Source: DATJPD01 sp035506575 (GTDB lineage: Bacteria; Pseudomonadota; Alphaproteobacteria; CACIAM-22H2). From it: DNA of 7,458 nucleotides. Numbering within the stretch: position 1 is the first letter of the stretch; the number at the start of each line of letters is the position of its first letter. The notes below the pieces were generated by a model. The model made no database searches and was not told the origin of the DNA. It saw only the letters and a program-made list of their open reading frames with translations. The DNA is taken from positions 1 to 7,458 of the forward strand of contig DATJPD010000217.1 of the NCBI GenBank assembly GCA_035506575.1, written 5' to 3'. Shown here in pieces: positions 6,475 to 7,458 of this stretch. A program made the position numbers and the translations under genes.

Positions 6475-6875
6475 GGTGTGGTCTCCTTTCCTGCTTGTGC
6501 TGAAGAGCCGCGAGGCGCGGCTGGCCGTACGGCGCCGAGCTCGACGCCGATGATGCGATGGGCTGCGGTGATGGCCTGTCGCGCATGGCGCGCGTCGGCG
6601 GTCAGGACCGCGAGGCGGGCCCGATCGAGATCGGAGATGGCCGACGTCGGCGGGACCGGACGGTCGGTCCGCAGCTGCGGTCCGAGGTCATAGACGTGGC
6701 GGTTGAGAAGCGCGATTTCCGCTTGTTCGAGGCGGTCGAGCGCATCGCGGCGCTCGGCTGAAACGGGCGTGGTCGGAGCCTGGTGCAACACATCCGCCGC
6801 CTGCGCATCCCCAGCGACCGCTGCCAGCAGGGTCACGGCCGGAAGACTCATAAAAGAAGTTCGAAGGTGGCGCAT
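6471..6875 (-). CDS. Small exported helical protein of unknown function
   Basis: A 134-residue hypothetical protein. An N-terminal signal peptide (MRHLRTSFMSLPAVTLLAAVAG, cleavage likely after AQA at about 26) sends it out of the cytoplasm. The mature part has two Ala/Arg/Asp/Glu-rich helices (about 39-62 and 79-109), separated by a Pro-rich stretch (RPVPPTS, 72-78), and a Ser/Pro/Ala-rich tail. No known domain is recognised. ATG at 6875 has AGGTG 5 bases upstream; the ATG at codon 9 has no Shine-Dalgarno and would shorten the basic region. It is the first gene of a two-gene operon and its TGA overlaps the start of the peptidoglycan-binding gene by four bases, which suggests a shared role at the cell envelope. 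Confidence 0.7.
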   Translation of the reverse strand: MRHLRTSFMSLPAVTLLAAVAGDAQAADVLHQAPTTPVSAERRDALDRLEQAEIALLNRHVYDLGPQLRTDRPVPPTSAISDLDRARLAVLTADARHARQAITAAHRIIGVELGAVRPAAPRGSSAQAGKETTP

Positions 6876-6945
6876 GGCATCACCTGAGCAAGTCCCGTTG
6901 ATTGGGATTTAGGGAGGGACAGTGCCCGTCGCACCGTCGGGACGA

Positions 6946-6960
6946 TTAATTCGACGTTAG
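6946..6960. promoter_or_regulatory. CtrA-like box with one mismatch
   Basis: TTAATTCGACGTTAG is TTAA-N7-TTAG, one base from the CtrA consensus. It lies about 71 bp upstream of the exported-protein operon start and about 207 bp upstream of the receptor start. It is weaker than the box at 1596-1611 and could be chance in this relatively AT-rich interval. Confidence 0.25.
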
Positions 6961-7069
6961 GTTATCGCCGCATTTTCGCCGGAGTTCGGTTATTCCGACC
7001 TCGGCTGATACCATCACATCTCACAGTTGGCGTGGTTTTACGTCATCTGTCACCAGTGAGGCGCTCCGT

Positions 7070-7085
7070 TACGTAGAACTACGTA
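7070..7085. promoter_or_regulatory. TACGTAG-AA-CTACGTA operator-like palindrome
   Basis: A perfect 7-bp inverted repeat with a two-base spacer. Each half contains the self-complementary TACGTA, so the element is also a direct repeat of ACGTAG with a 10-bp period, one helical turn. It ends 82 bp before the start codon of the Cache receptor gene and fits a dimeric regulator operator. The regulator is unknown; a LuxR/NarL-type helix-turn-helix protein is one possibility. Confidence 0.5.
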
Positions 7086-7136
7086 GCCGCCATTAAGGCC
7101 GGGTTCATGGTGTGCGGCTATAGACCGTCGCACGTG

Positions 7137-7151
7137 GCGCGTGCCACGCGC
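7137..7151. repeat. 15-bp inverted repeat just upstream of the receptor ribosome-binding site
   Basis: GCGCGTG-C-CACGCGC is a perfect 7-bp inverted repeat around a single base. An overlapping alternative pairs CGTGGC (7133-7138) with GCCACG (7143-7148) as a four-base-loop hairpin. It ends 5 bases before the CGGAG ribosome-binding site, so it could act as an operator or, in the RNA, as a structure affecting translation initiation. Confidence 0.4.
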
Positions 7152-7167
7152 TTCAACGGAGAACACC

Positions 7168-7458
7168 GTGAATTTTCGTGCCTTTTCGATCCGTGCCAAA
7201 GTCCTGTCCATCGTCGTGATCGCGGCAGTCGGCCTGGGTGCCGTCGGCGGAGTCGCCTTGAACTACCTCTATGATGCGATGCTCGCCAGCCGCGCCCTAA
7301 AGACGCAGCACATCGTTCAGGTGGGGACCACGCTTCTGGGGTTTTATGCCGGCGAAGCGAAGGCCGGCCGGATGACGGAGACGGAGGCGCAACACGCCGC
7401 CATGCTGGCGGTAAAAGCCCTTCGCTACGGCGATAACGAATATCTGTGGATCAACGAT
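7168..7458 (+). CDS. Single-Cache receptor, probably a methyl-accepting chemotaxis protein (partial, 5' end)
   Basis: The first 97 codons of a membrane receptor cut by the right edge. It opens with MNFRAFSIRAKVLSIVVIAA, a short basic cytoplasmic tail followed by a membrane helix (about 11-33), then the long first helix of a single Cache (sCache_2) domain. The segment ALRYGDNEYLWIND (84-97) is the signature of that domain, in which a small ligand is held by the following sheet. The start is GTG at 7168, supported by CGGAG 6 bases upstream. In this family the missing part usually holds a second membrane helix, HAMP and a methyl-accepting signalling domain, but some relatives are kinases or cyclases, so the output is inferred. 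It is read divergently from the exported-protein operon. Confidence 0.8.
   Translation, partial: MNFRAFSIRAKVLSIVVIAAVGLGAVGGVALNYLYDAMLASRALKTQHIVQVGTTLLGFYAGEAKAGRMTETEAQHAAMLAVKALRYGDNEYLWIND

Larger units (their letters stand above)
6876..7167. other. Divergent intergenic region before the Cache receptor gene
   Basis: A stretch of 292 bases between divergent genes, visibly less G/C-rich than its surroundings, as expected of a regulatory region. It holds a near-match to the CtrA box (TTAA-N7-TTAG, 6946-6960), the TACGTA palindrome at 7070-7085, a TATAGA that may be a -10 element (7119-7124) without a clear -35, and a 15-bp inverted repeat immediately upstream of the receptor ribosome-binding site. 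No small gene or RNA is recognised. Confidence 0.55.

Noticed and set aside
5411..6586. A 391-residue minus-strand open frame spanning the amidohydrolase start and the peptidoglycan-binding gene
   Set aside because: It is out of frame with both well-supported genes, has low-complexity Arg/Ala/Pro composition, and would ignore two good ribosome-binding sites.
7094..7124. Possible flagellar sigma-28 or sigma-70 promoter before the receptor gene (TAAGG ... GGCTATAGA)
   Set aside because: The -10-like TATAGA is suggestive, but no -35 element occurs at an acceptable spacing for either sigma factor.

Overview
The window looks like chromosomal DNA of a GC-rich alphaproteobacterium. The evidence is the strongly G/C-biased third codon positions, the style of the histidine kinase (PAS-less, Cache sensor, with FLANMSHELRTPLNAIIGFSE around the phospho-histidine), a single-Cache chemoreceptor-like gene, and a perfect TTAA-N7-TTAAC box of the kind bound by the alphaproteobacterial cell-cycle/motility regulator CtrA. 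I cannot name a genus; Rhodospirillales or Hyphomicrobiales relatives fit best.

Layout from left to right. Positions 1-140 are the end of an IS5-type insertion sequence, with the first 20 codons of its transposase read leftwards out of the window. Next, on the minus strand, is a 437-residue cytoplasmic protein that looks like a degenerate GGDEF-EAL protein and is probably a c-di-GMP sensor or protein-interaction module rather than an enzyme. A 346-bp intergenic region follows, carrying the CtrA-like box. To its right a membrane sensor histidine kinase without a neighbouring response regulator is read on the plus strand, then an M24 (creatinase/Xaa-Pro peptidase fold) protein in which most canonical metal ligands are replaced.

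The M24 gene ends in a strong hairpin shared with the convergent gene for an ACMSD-type amidohydrolase (amidohydrolase_2). To the right of that, on the minus strand, a two-gene operon encodes two small exported proteins joined by an ATGA overlap: a function-unknown helical protein and a peptidoglycan-binding-domain protein. A 292-bp divergent intergenic region with a striking TACGTAG-AA-CTACGTA palindrome precedes the start of a single-Cache receptor, probably a methyl-accepting chemotaxis protein, which is cut by the right edge.

Three genes (degenerate EAL protein, orphan kinase, Cache receptor) concern signalling and probably motility or lifestyle control. The M24/amidohydrolase pair looks like small-molecule catabolism, and the exported pair concerns the cell envelope. 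They do not form one operon, and I see no phage, CRISPR, toxin-antitoxin or classical defence system. The most notable points are the two proteins that keep an enzyme fold but appear to have lost catalytic residues, the amidohydrolase with an altered HxH motif, and the regulatory palindromes.
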